Shown here one piece after another: positions 16,233 to 24,462 of a DNA stretch of 64,000 nt (positions within the stretch are counted from its first letter, which is position 1; the number at the start of each line of letters is the position of its first letter). This DNA is from Paenilisteria newyorkensis. GTDB taxonomy: Bacteria > Bacillota > Bacilli > Lactobacillales > Listeriaceae. Location: contig NZ_JNFB01000039.1 in assembly GCF_000766145.1 (NCBI RefSeq), positions 62,001-126,000 of the forward strand, given 5' to 3'. The position numbers and the translations under genes are program-made. The notes beneath the pieces are model-generated. The model saw only the letters and a program-made list of their open reading frames with translations, did not search any database and was not told the DNA's origin.

Positions 16233-19200
16233 GGCCTTTGAAACTGACGATGCAGGCTTTTGGTGCTTATGCGAAGGCCGAGACGATTGATTTTACGGAG
16301 CTAGGTCAGGAACGGATTTTTGTGATTTCTGGAAAAACGGGCGCTGGGAAGTCGACGATTTTTGATGCGATTAGTTTTGCGATTTTTGGGAAGGCGAATA
16401 CGAATGATCGGGAAGGTTTTTCGCTCAGGAGTCATTTTGCGAAAGCGGAGGATTTGACGGAAGTGTCGCTTGAATTTTTGCTTCGGGATGTGCGGTATTT
16501 GGTTCGTCGTGTGCCGCAGCAGGAGGTTCCGAAGCAGCGCGGGGAAGGGATGACCACGGTTACTGCGAAGGCGGAGCTCTATGAACTGGATGGGGATGAG
16601 GAGACGTTACTCGCGAGTTCGGTTCGGGATGTTGGCGCGAAAATGGAAGAGATTATCCAGTTGAATGTGGATCAGTTTCGCCAAATTTTGATGATTCCGC
16701 AGGGCGAGTTCAGGGAATTGCTTGTAGCGGAGAGTAAGGAGAAGGAAGCGATTTTGCAGCGGTTGGCGCATACGCATTTCTATCAGCTTATTGAAAACCA
16801 GTTGTGGCAACAGCAGAAGGATCAGGAACAGCAAGTGCGATTATTGCGTGAAAAAGTGGCGGGGATTACGCAGGAGGCTTTTGACGCGGAGGCGCTTGCT
16901 GGAAAAACGGCGCTGGATATTGAGTTGATGTTTGCCGAACGATTGATTGTGGAGCAGGAAACGATGAATGGGCTTCAGGAACAGATGGAGTTTGCGAAGG
17001 AGAAAGCAGAAATCACGGCTAAAAATGTGACATTGGCGGAGGAAAAAATCGCGGAATGGGCGCAATTAGCGAAATTACGGACGGAAAAAGTGGCATTGGA
17101 TGAGCAATTGGACACGCGAAATCAGGAGCAAGAAACGGTCGATTTGGCGCGAAAAGCTGGGACGTTGATTGACCAGGATGCATTGTGTTTGCGGTTAAAA
17201 CAGCAATTAGACGAGGCGAAATTGGATGAGCGGCAGGCTTTGGATGCTCTTAAAAATCGGGAAGTTGCGTTTGAAAAAGCCCATTTGGAAATAGAGAAAG
17301 TGAAGGAAATCGAGTTAGAATACGTGGCTTGGGTTAAAAAGCGGGATTTGCTGCAAACGATGGAGGCAAAAGTGACGCGGGCTCTAGCCGTGCAAGAAGA
17401 ATTAGCACAGCAGAGTGGCCGGCAGCAAGATTTAGCGCAGAAATTAGAACAGTTTATTTTGCAGGAAAAAGGGCTGTTAGAGCAATCGGAAAAATTAGCT
17501 GAGCGTGTGCGATTGGTGCAGGATTCGCGACTGAAATATGCGGAAACGAAGCAACGGCTAACCGAGTTGAAGCAAGAAGAAGCGTTTGTTTTGGTTGAAA
17601 TAAAGAAGTGGGAACAGAAGCAGGCGTGGGAAGCGGAATTAGTTGTATTAAATCGTGAATGGAAAGTGGCAGAAGAGCAGTTTAGCGAAGCGCAAGCAAA
17701 ATATGAGAAGTTGGGTGCGATGTGGCAGCATGAACAAGCGGCGATGTTGGCGTTAAGCCTTGTGGATGGTGATGCGTGTCCAGTTTGCGGTTCATTGGAG
17801 CATCCGAATGCTGCATTGGAAACGGCGGACGTGTCAAAAACAGAGGTAGACACGGCAAGAGAGAGTCAGAGCGCCAAGCAGGACGCTGTAAAAGCAATTG
17901 TGACGAAAATAGAACAGAAAAGATGGCAGATCGAACAAATCGTATTTGCTTCGGAGGAATCGTTGCAGGTTTTGAAGGAAAAACAAGCGTTGTATGGCGA
18001 GGAAGTAGCGACAAAAGAGAAGGAACTCGCGGAAATGGACGTCTTTCTAGTGGAAGAGAATGATGTGGAGGAACAGCTGGAACGGAATAAACAGGAGATG
18101 ATCAAGCTCGGCGAGGAAAAAGCGCAGTTGCAGACGGCGTATGAAGAAGTTAGTAAAAGTGTTGATGCTGCAAAAACGACGCACACCTTGCTTTTGGAGG
18201 ATGTGCCGGAGGAGTTTCGGGATCCGACTGTTTTTTATGAAGAACAGAAAGCGTTGACGGCGAAAATTACTGATTTTGAAGAGAAGAAGGGACGCGCGGA
18301 ATTGGCATATAATACGGCGAAAGAAGGGCATTACAAAGCGATTTCGGCAAGCGATATGGCGGGGAAAGCGGCTGTGAAGGCGGAGGATGCTTTGGCAACG
18401 CAGCGCACGATTTTTAAAGATATCATGGCGGCGAACGGTTTTGCGGATTATGCATCCTATCAGCGAGCTATTTTGAGTCCGGAAGATTTGGACGCGAAGG
18501 AGCGCTTTATTCGTGATTTTGAGCAGCGGTATCATTTTGTTTCGGAGCGTTTGAAAGAGACGGAGACGAGGCTTGCAGGAGCTGAACAACCGGATTTAAT
18601 AGCATTGCAACGACTGGATGATGAGGCGAAACGGCTGTATCATGAAAAAGCAGAGCGCTGGATGGGGCAAAAAGACGTTGTTCGCAAGTTATCGGAGTTA
18701 TCCGAGCGATTTTTGAAATATCTGGTGGAGACGAGTGAAGCGGAGAAGGCTTACGCGGATGTTGGCTACTTGGCGGATATGGCGCGCGGGAAAAATGATC
18801 GACGCTTAACGTTTGAACGCTTTGTTTTGGCCACTTTCTTAGATACGATTTTGCTCCGGGCGAACGGTCGATTGAAAAAAATGACGAACGGTAGGTTTCA
18901 ACTGAACCGCAAAAAGGAAAAGTCAAAGGGAAACGTGCAAAGTGGTTTGGAGCTTGAGGTTTACGATGAGTATACTGGTTTGGAGCGGCATGTCAAAACA
19001 TTATCTGGCGGGGAGAGTTTTAAAACGTCCTTAGCTTTGGCATTAGCTCTTGCGGAAGTTGTGCAGGAAATGTCAGGTGGGATTTCGCTGGAGACGATGT
19101 TTATTGATGAGGGATTTGGTACGCTGGATCCGGAATCGTTGGAAATGGCGGTGGAGTGCTTGCTTGAAACGCAGGAATCGGGACGGCTTGTTGGTATTAT

Positions 19201-19300
19201 CTCACATGTGCCAGAGTTGAAAGAACGGATTCCGTCGCGACTGGAAGTAACGGCGACAAACCACGGAAGTACGACGAAATTTTTCGCGCAAGGCCTATAA
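16229..19300 (+). CDS. sbcC: Exonuclease subunit SbcC (SMC-like ATPase)
   Basis: This 1023-residue Rad50-type ATPase has Walker A GKTGAGKST near residue 36, two long coiled coils (about 190-510 and 530-830), a zinc hook CPVCGS near residue 516, signature LSGGESFKTSLALALALAE and Walker B ETMFIDEGFGTLD near the C-terminus. It partners SbcD at DNA ends. ATG at 16229 overlaps the sbcD stop by 4 bp, and GGGAGGTG lies upstream inside sbcD. The length is typical. Opposite-strand ORFs within the coiled-coil region are shadows. Confidence 0.96.
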   Translation: MRPLKLTMQAFGAYAKAETIDFTELGQERIFVISGKTGAGKSTIFDAISFAIFGKANTNDREGFSLRSHFAKAEDLTEVSLEFLLRDVRYLVRRVPQQEVPKQRGEGMTTVTAKAELYELDGDEETLLASSVRDVGAKMEEIIQLNVDQFRQILMIPQGEFRELLVAESKEKEAILQRLAHTHFYQLIENQLWQQQKDQEQQVRLLREKVAGITQEAFDAEALAGKTALDIELMFAERLIVEQETMNGLQEQMEFAKEKAEITAKNVTLAEEKIAEWAQLAKLRTEKVALDEQLDTRNQEQETVDLARKAGTLIDQDALCLRLKQQLDEAKLDERQALDALKNREVAFEKAHLEIEKVKEIELEYVAWVKKRDLLQTMEAKVTRALAVQEELAQQSGRQQDLAQKLEQFILQEKGLLEQSEKLAERVRLVQDSRLKYAETKQRLTELKQEEAFVLVEIKKWEQKQAWEAELVVLNREWKVAEEQFSEAQAKYEKLGAMWQHEQAAMLALSLVDGDACPVCGSLEHPNAALETADVSKTEVDTARESQSAKQDAVKAIVTKIEQKRWQIEQIVFASEESLQVLKEKQALYGEEVATKEKELAEMDVFLVEENDVEEQLERNKQEMIKLGEEKAQLQTAYEEVSKSVDAAKTTHTLLLEDVPEEFRDPTVFYEEQKALTAKITDFEEKKGRAELAYNTAKEGHYKAISASDMAGKAAVKAEDALATQRTIFKDIMAANGFADYASYQRAILSPEDLDAKERFIRDFEQRYHFVSERLKETETRLAGAEQPDLIALQRLDDEAKRLYHEKAERWMGQKDVVRKLSELSERFLKYLVETSEAEKAYADVGYLADMARGKNDRRLTFERFVLATFLDTILLRANGRLKKMTNGRFQLNRKKEKSKGNVQSGLELEVYDEYTGLERHVKTLSGGESFKTSLALALALAEVVQEMSGGISLETMFIDEGFGTLDPESLEMAVECLLETQESGRLVGIISHVPELKERIPSRLEVTATNHGSTTKFFAQGL

Positions 19301-19433
19301 AACTGGATGTGGAGGTGCAGACTTGGAGTAGAAATAGCTTCCTAGTTTGAAACATGAGACTTTTTTCGATATAATGAAGTGTTGGATGAAAAAAAGAACT
19401 TTTTTTCCTGATGACATGAATGGAGGAATTGTG

Positions 19434-20003
19434 ATGATACGACAAGCGAAAGCGGAAGATGCGGAACAAGTCGCACCACTTATTTATATAATTTTAGAGG
19501 ATATGGAATTGCCATTTTTAAAAGGTGTTAGTAAAGAGATGATGCTGGAAATGATTGAGGCGAGCTTTTTACGGTCGGATTATCGGTTTAGTAAAGAGAA
19601 TGTGATGGTCAAGGAAATTGATGGCAAAGTGGCGGGAATCCTTGTGAGCTATCATGGGGAGCACGCGGAAAATATGGATGACGAGTGGGAAGGCATTCAA
19701 GATATGTTCGGGATTGTTAACAAAATACCGTTGTTTACGGAGCAAGAAACGTGGATGGGCGAGTATTATCTGGATTCTCTTGTGGTCGATTCATCGTATC
19801 GCGGTCAAGGGATTGGCAAGGAACTACTGCATGCGTTTAAAGAATTGGCGGTCGCTAAAAATTGTGAGATTATCGCGCTGAACGTTGAAAAAGCAAATGA
19901 AGGCGCGCTAAATTTATATAAAAAATTAGGTTACGAATCGGAGTACGATTTGGTTTTATCTGGTCATGATTATTATCACATGACCCAAAATGTCAGGAGT
20001 TGA
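19434..20003 (+). CDS. GNAT-family N-acetyltransferase
   Basis: This 189-residue protein has a single GNAT fold: IRQAKAEDAEQVAPL at the start, YYLDSLVVDSSYRGQGIGKELL with the acetyl-CoA loop (RGQGIGK) near residues 120-135, and NVEKANEGALNLYKKLGYE near the end. The substrate is not predictable. I chose ATG at 19434 with TGGAGG seven bases upstream; a longer frame from 19347 has no ribosome site. Its TGA overlaps the region of the next start, suggesting coupling to the helicase gene. Confidence 0.88.
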   Translation: MIRQAKAEDAEQVAPLIYIILEDMELPFLKGVSKEMMLEMIEASFLRSDYRFSKENVMVKEIDGKVAGILVSYHGEHAENMDDEWEGIQDMFGIVNKIPLFTEQETWMGEYYLDSLVVDSSYRGQGIGKELLHAFKELAVAKNCEIIALNVEKANEGALNLYKKLGYESEYDLVLSGHDYYHMTQNVRS

Positions 20004-20008
20004 GTGAA

Positions 20009-23000
20009 TTGTTAACAGATCCAAAAAACACAATGATTCCTGTTTCGATTAAGAAAAAGGGGCGCGAATTACTGGAAGATGGGGCAATCACTGTTTTCGA
20101 AGAAAAGACGACGTACGCGAATATGTTCCGTTCTGTTGTTGTAGATGACCGGGTTTCGTATGAAGTGAAGCATGTGGCGAGCGGGAATTATCAGTGTGAT
20201 TGCATTTACTTCCAAGAAAATAGTATCTGTGCGCATATTTATGCAGTTGAGTTAGAACACGAGGCGCGTCAGACGAAGATCGAGAAGGCAAATTTCAAGC
20301 AACGCATTCTGGCGCAAGAGGCTACGACGCTACTTTCGCTGTTTCAAGAAAATATGGACCGCCAATTTGACACGTTCGATACGACGGCCAAAACGCCACT
20401 GAAGGTCGAGTATATTTTGCGGATGCAGGAAAATCGTGATAAAAACATGTTGACGCTGGATTTAAAGGTTGGGCAGGATCGGACGTATGTTGTGAAAAAT
20501 ATCGGGGATTTTTTGCAAGCGATAAAGCAACATACGAGCTATTTTTTCACAAAAAATTTCAGTTTTGATCCGAACGAGCATTATTTCGGTGAGCGTGATA
20601 TCGCGGTTTTCAATGAGCTGACGAAAATTAATGAAATCGCGAAGATGTATGATACGGATAGCTTCTATTGGAACAAATCGTATGCGGAGGAGAAGGTGCT
20701 GATTATTCCACCGAGTTTAGCGGAGACGATTTTGGCTGATTTGATGGGGCAGAACACAATTTGTATTCATGACGACATTAAATACAGCGGGTTGTTGTTT
20801 AAAAAAGGGACGCTGCCGTTTTCATTCGTATTTCGCAAAAATGACGATGGTGATATGTACCAGCTCGTGATGGAAGAATTGCAACAAGCGAGTTATTTGG
20901 AAAGCTATCAGTTATTGTTTTTAAATGGTGTGTTTTATCGGCCGAGTGATGCGGTTTGGGAGCAGTTGACGCCGCTTATTAATTTTCATAGTGTGACGGA
21001 GAATGAGGTGGTACAGTTTTCAGAATCGCAACTCAGTGAGGTGATGTCATACGTGTTACCGTCGCTCCAAAAAAGTGGGCACGTGCAGATTGATCCGTCG
21101 ATTGAAGACCGGGTTATTCAGCAACCGCTCGTTTCGAAGATGTGGATCTCGCAAAAAAACAACGAACATGTGCTAAAACTCGAATATCACTATGGTTCGC
21201 AGGTTTTTGACCCATTTGCATTGACGGAAAGCGTGGATCCGGATGGCCGAATCATGATTCGGGATATGGAGACGGAAGCAAAAATTATGCACCGTATTGA
21301 GGCGGCGCCCGTTCATTTTTCGGAGACGCAAATGGTTGTGAATTCCGATGAGGCGAGCCTTTACGAGTTTTATTATCGGGTCGTTCCGAGTTTGGCGACG
21401 GATGTGGCAATTTATTTGGAAGATGGTTTGGAAGAAATGGTGGAGGAACACGTGAAACCAACGACAACCATCGATGTGGCGCATGATAATGATTACTTAT
21501 CGGTGGCATTTGATTTTCAAGGTATCGATGAGGATGAGATTCAGGAAGTACTGCAATCTTTGCGGGAAAAGCGGAAGTATCATCGCTTGAACAGCGGGCG
21601 TTTCTTATCGCTTGAAGACGAGAGTTATCAGCAAATGGAAGCGATTTTTGATATTTTAGATGTTCGTAAAAAAGAAGTCGGGAAACAAATGGCTGTGCCG
21701 CTTTATCGTGGGATGCAAATCTATGAGGCGATGGGCAGTGCGCAAAATGAGCATAATAAGTTCAGTCGGACGTTCCGCGATTTATTGCATGAGATTGTGA
21801 ATCAAGAGGATACGTCTTACCCGTTGCCGACGAATTTGAACGCGGAGCTTCGGGAGTATCAAGTGACTGGTTTTGAATGGATGAAATCGCTTGGGAAATA
21901 TCACTTAGGTGGCGTTTTAGCGGATGATATGGGGCTTGGAAAGACGCTACAAGCAATCACGTACATTTCTTCAACTATCGAAGAAAATCCGGACATGAAA
22001 CCAGTTTTAATCGTGACGCCGGCTTCTCTTTTGTATAACTGGTCGAGCGAATTTGAAAAGTTTGCGCCTGATATTCCGGTGACGGTCATTCACGGGACCT
22101 CGCAAATGCGTTTGGAACTGATTCAAAAAATCGAGCCGGGGAATGTCTATTTGATATCCTATCCGTCCTTGCGTCAAGATGAGCAGGAATTCTTAACGAC
22201 GCGTTTCCAAACGATTATTTTGGATGAAGCGCAAGCGATTAAAAATTACAATACCAAGGCGTCGCAAGCGGTTCGGGCACTCAAAACGACGAATGTTTTT
22301 GCGCTTAGTGGTACGCCTTTGGAAAACAGTATCGATGAATTATGGACAATGTTTCAAACGATTATGCCAGGCTTTTTCCCGTCGCTTCGTAAGTTTAAAG
22401 AATTACCGCACGAACGCGTGGCGCAGATGATTCGACCGTTCTTGATGCGCCGTCTGAAACGAGATGTTGTCAAAGAATTACCGGATAAAATCGAGACGAA
22501 TCTTTATTCTGAACTAACGGAATCACAAAAAACCGTCTACCTCGCTTATTTGGAGAAAATACAACAAGAATTGGCTGCCAAAGATGGTAATGACCAAGAA
22601 GATCGGATTAAATTGTTAGCAGGTTTGACGCGATTACGCCAAATTTGTTGTGATCCAGCACTTTTTGTTGAAAATTATGATGGTGGTTCTGGTAAACTGG
22701 TACAATTGTTTGATACAATACAAACAGCACGTGAAAGTGGCAAGCGCATCTTGATTTTCTCGCAGTTCACGTCGATGCTTCAAATCATGAAAGCGCAGGC
22801 TGAAGAAGCTGGCTATCGTTATTTTTATATGGATGGTGGCACGCCTTCGAAGAGCCGGATGGATTTGGTAAACGCTTTTAACGCAGGGGATGCCGATTTA
22901 TTCTTTATTTCACTGAAAGCTGGTGGAACGGGGCTGAATTTGACAGGCGCCGATACGGTTATTTTGTACGATTTATGGTGGAATCCCGCGGTGGAAGAAC

Positions 23001-23203
23001 AAGCGGCGAGTCGAGCGCACAGAATCGGGCAGAAAAACGTGGTGCAAGTGATTCGAATGATTACAAAAGGCACGATTGAAGAGAAAATCTATAATTTACA
23101 GAAGCAGAAACAGGCGTTGATGGATGCGTTGATCCAGCCTGGTGAACAAATGCTCCATCGTTTGACAACAGAAGAGATAAAAGAGATTTTGACATTGAGT
23201 TGA
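20009..23203 (+). CDS. SWI2/SNF2-family helicase with SWIM zinc finger
   Basis: This 1064-residue protein has an N-terminal SWIM zinc finger (CDCIYFQENSICAH, about residues 66-79), a long middle region of the bacterial SNF2-associated type, then two helicase lobes: DDMGLGKTLQAI (motif I), DEAQAIKN (II), LSGTPLENS (III), SLKAGGTGLNLTGAD (V) and ASRAHRIGQ (VI). It is expected to be a DNA translocase of unknown target in bacteria. I chose TTG at 20009, with AGGAG nine bases upstream; the in-frame TTG at 20000 is too close. It follows the GNAT gene and sbcDC, a context that suggests DNA maintenance. Confidence 0.93.
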   Translation: MLTDPKNTMIPVSIKKKGRELLEDGAITVFEEKTTYANMFRSVVVDDRVSYEVKHVASGNYQCDCIYFQENSICAHIYAVELEHEARQTKIEKANFKQRILAQEATTLLSLFQENMDRQFDTFDTTAKTPLKVEYILRMQENRDKNMLTLDLKVGQDRTYVVKNIGDFLQAIKQHTSYFFTKNFSFDPNEHYFGERDIAVFNELTKINEIAKMYDTDSFYWNKSYAEEKVLIIPPSLAETILADLMGQNTICIHDDIKYSGLLFKKGTLPFSFVFRKNDDGDMYQLVMEELQQASYLESYQLLFLNGVFYRPSDAVWEQLTPLINFHSVTENEVVQFSESQLSEVMSYVLPSLQKSGHVQIDPSIEDRVIQQPLVSKMWISQKNNEHVLKLEYHYGSQVFDPFALTESVDPDGRIMIRDMETEAKIMHRIEAAPVHFSETQMVVNSDEASLYEFYYRVVPSLATDVAIYLEDGLEEMVEEHVKPTTTIDVAHDNDYLSVAFDFQGIDEDEIQEVLQSLREKRKYHRLNSGRFLSLEDESYQQMEAIFDILDVRKKEVGKQMAVPLYRGMQIYEAMGSAQNEHNKFSRTFRDLLHEIVNQEDTSYPLPTNLNAELREYQVTGFEWMKSLGKYHLGGVLADDMGLGKTLQAITYISSTIEENPDMKPVLIVTPASLLYNWSSEFEKFAPDIPVTVIHGTSQMRLELIQKIEPGNVYLISYPSLRQDEQEFLTTRFQTIILDEAQAIKNYNTKASQAVRALKTTNVFALSGTPLENSIDELWTMFQTIMPGFFPSLRKFKELPHERVAQMIRPFLMRRLKRDVVKELPDKIETNLYSELTESQKTVYLAYLEKIQQELAAKDGNDQEDRIKLLAGLTRLRQICCDPALFVENYDGGSGKLVQLFDTIQTARESGKRILIFSQFTSMLQIMKAQAEEAGYRYFYMDGGTPSKSRMDLVNAFNAGDADLFFISLKAGGTGLNLTGADTVILYDLWWNPAVEEQAASRAHRIGQKNVVQVIRMITKGTIEEKIYNLQKQKQALMDALIQPGEQMLHRLTTEEIKEILTLS

Positions 23204-23226
23204 TTATAGAAGGGACGCGAGTGTTT

Positions 23227-23649
23227 ATGGATAATTGGGAAGTATTTATCGCAGGAAATGAAACAGAAGCCGTGGATAAAATTACGGAACTGGAGGTTAG
23301 AGGCTATAAAAAGGAGAATATCTCGATCTTAGCTAAATCTGATCAAGAAGATGAAGTAAAAGAGATTATTGAGTCGACGAATGTGGAGGAAGAGCATCCG
23401 GTGAATGAAGAAGCATTTGGTGTTATTTCAGGTATTTTGCAGTCGCTTAGCGGTGGATTGGTGATTCCGCAAGTGTATAATCCGAAATATGGTGCGCTTT
23501 ATGCTGCTGGTCCTTTTGCAAAATGGTTTTCGAATACGAGTGATAAATCGGTCAAACGTTTGCTGAACGATTTTGACTTGGATGATGCTCAAATTGACGA
23601 GTTTGTGCGTGCGCTTCACAGTGGTCAAATCTTGATTTTGGCGAGATAA
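23227..23649 (+). CDS. YflT-type general stress protein
   Basis: This 140-residue cytoplasmic protein begins with the alpha/beta unit WEVFIAGNETEAVDKITELEVRGYKKENISILAK typical of YflT/YsnF-like general stress proteins (split here: WEVFIAGNETEAVDK, then ITELEVRGYKKENISIL). A Gly-rich middle (ISGILQSLSGGL) and a second similar unit follow. Function unknown; members are often SigB-controlled, but I see no clear SigB promoter. Start is either ATG 23227 or GTG 23221; GAAGGGA at 23209-23215 fits both. It sits 23 bp after the helicase gene in the same operon. Confidence 0.75.
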   Translation: MDNWEVFIAGNETEAVDKITELEVRGYKKENISILAKSDQEDEVKEIIESTNVEEEHPVNEEAFGVISGILQSLSGGLVIPQVYNPKYGALYAAGPFAKWFSNTSDKSVKRLLNDFDLDDAQIDEFVRALHSGQILILAR

Positions 23650-23650
23650 A

Positions 23651-24292
23651 ATGGCAAAGAAGAAGCCAACAAAGGCGCAACTACGTAAAGTCAAACAGAG
23701 ACGCAGCATGTTTTTGGCGATTTTAGCCTTGTTCGTGTTAGGCTTGGCGCTTGTTGTTCTGATGCAATTTCGAGCGGAGGAAAAGCCGAAACCGTATACG
23801 CAAGATATTCCGGAGCAGTTTGTTTCGATTTACCAAGCAGCGGCGAAGGAATACGGGATTGACTGGTTTTTACTTGCCGCCGTGCATCGTGTGGAGACGA
23901 AATTTTCAACGGTAGAACCGATGATTTCTGATGTTGGCGCGATTGGTCCGATGCAGTTTATGCCGTGTACGTTTGTGGGATGGAGTGCAGAGGGGTGCCC
24001 AGCAACGGGAGGCGTCGGGGATTTTACGGACGATGATTTAGTCGACCCTAGCGTGATTAAAGCGTACGGTGGATACGGTGTGGACGCAAATCATGATGGT
24101 AAAGCGGATCCATGGGATTTGGAAGATGCCGTTTTTTCCACCGCGAACTTTTTAGCGGACAATGGCGCAAAAGATGGCAAAGAGAAGCAAGCGATTTTCA
24201 AGTATAATCATAGCGATATTTATGTGAAGGATATTATGTTCTACCGCAATCAATTTAAAAAGGCGTGGAACAAAGATGTCGCCTCAAAATGA
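23651..24292 (+). CDS. Membrane-anchored lytic transglycosylase-like protein
   Basis: This 213-residue protein has a basic N-terminus, one transmembrane segment (about residues 20-41) and an extracellular lysozyme-like domain: IYQAAAKEYGIDWFLLAAVH, then RVETKFS with the probable catalytic Glu, and VGAIGPMQFMPCTFVGW, the GxxGxMQFMP motif of MltB-like transglycosylases. A Ca-binding-like DANHDGKADPWDLEDAV segment follows. It should cut peptidoglycan glycan strands. It starts one base after the preceding stop, with no clear ribosome site of its own, so translation is probably coupled. Confidence 0.88.
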   Translation: MAKKKPTKAQLRKVKQRRSMFLAILALFVLGLALVVLMQFRAEEKPKPYTQDIPEQFVSIYQAAAKEYGIDWFLLAAVHRVETKFSTVEPMISDVGAIGPMQFMPCTFVGWSAEGCPATGGVGDFTDDDLVDPSVIKAYGGYGVDANHDGKADPWDLEDAVFSTANFLADNGAKDGKEKQAIFKYNHSDIYVKDIMFYRNQFKKAWNKDVASK

Positions 24293-24296
24293 GAAG

Positions 24297-24323
24297 AAGT
24301 CGAGCAGTTGTGTTCGGCTTTTT
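24297..24323 (+). terminator. Terminator after the transglycosylase gene
   Basis: AAGTCGA (24297-24303) pairs with TCGGCTT (24314-24320), followed by TTTTT. Confidence 0.65.
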
Positions 24324-24339
24324 CGGTGCGTATTCATCG

Positions 24340-24406
24340 ATAATTTTTACTTATCACAAAGCATCGATTTATCTTAGTTTACTTATCACGCTTTTTTTCG
24401 TACAAT
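24340..24406 (+). promoter_or_regulatory. Aconitase promoter with CcpC-type operator and 12-bp direct repeat
   Basis: ATAA-N7-TTAT at 24340-24354 matches the CcpC dyad exactly. The promoter is TTTACT (24378-24383), 17 bp, TACAAT (24401-24406). Placing the start near 24413 puts the dyad centre near -66 and the second TTAT (24383-24386) near -28, as I recall for B. subtilis citB. TTTACTTATCAC is repeated exactly at 24346-24357 and 24378-24389, 32 bp apart, about three helical turns. Confidence 0.8.
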
Positions 24407-24462
24407 AGAGTAGTAGAAGATTGCAACGAGAGCGAAGGGTATCACAGTGGGAGGAAAAACAA

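Noticed and set aside
17122-18589. Long minus-strand ORFs opposite sbcC
   Set aside because: They are antisense shadows of the sbcC coiled-coil coding sequence, have no ribosome sites and give Ser/Cys- or Arg-rich protein unlike any family.
7308-23203. Horizontal transfer as the cause of the G/T-rich codon style
   Set aside because: Most of these genes (sbcDC, SNF2 helicase, ABC pair) are, as I recall, ordinary Listeria chromosomal genes, and no mobile-element signs flank the segment.
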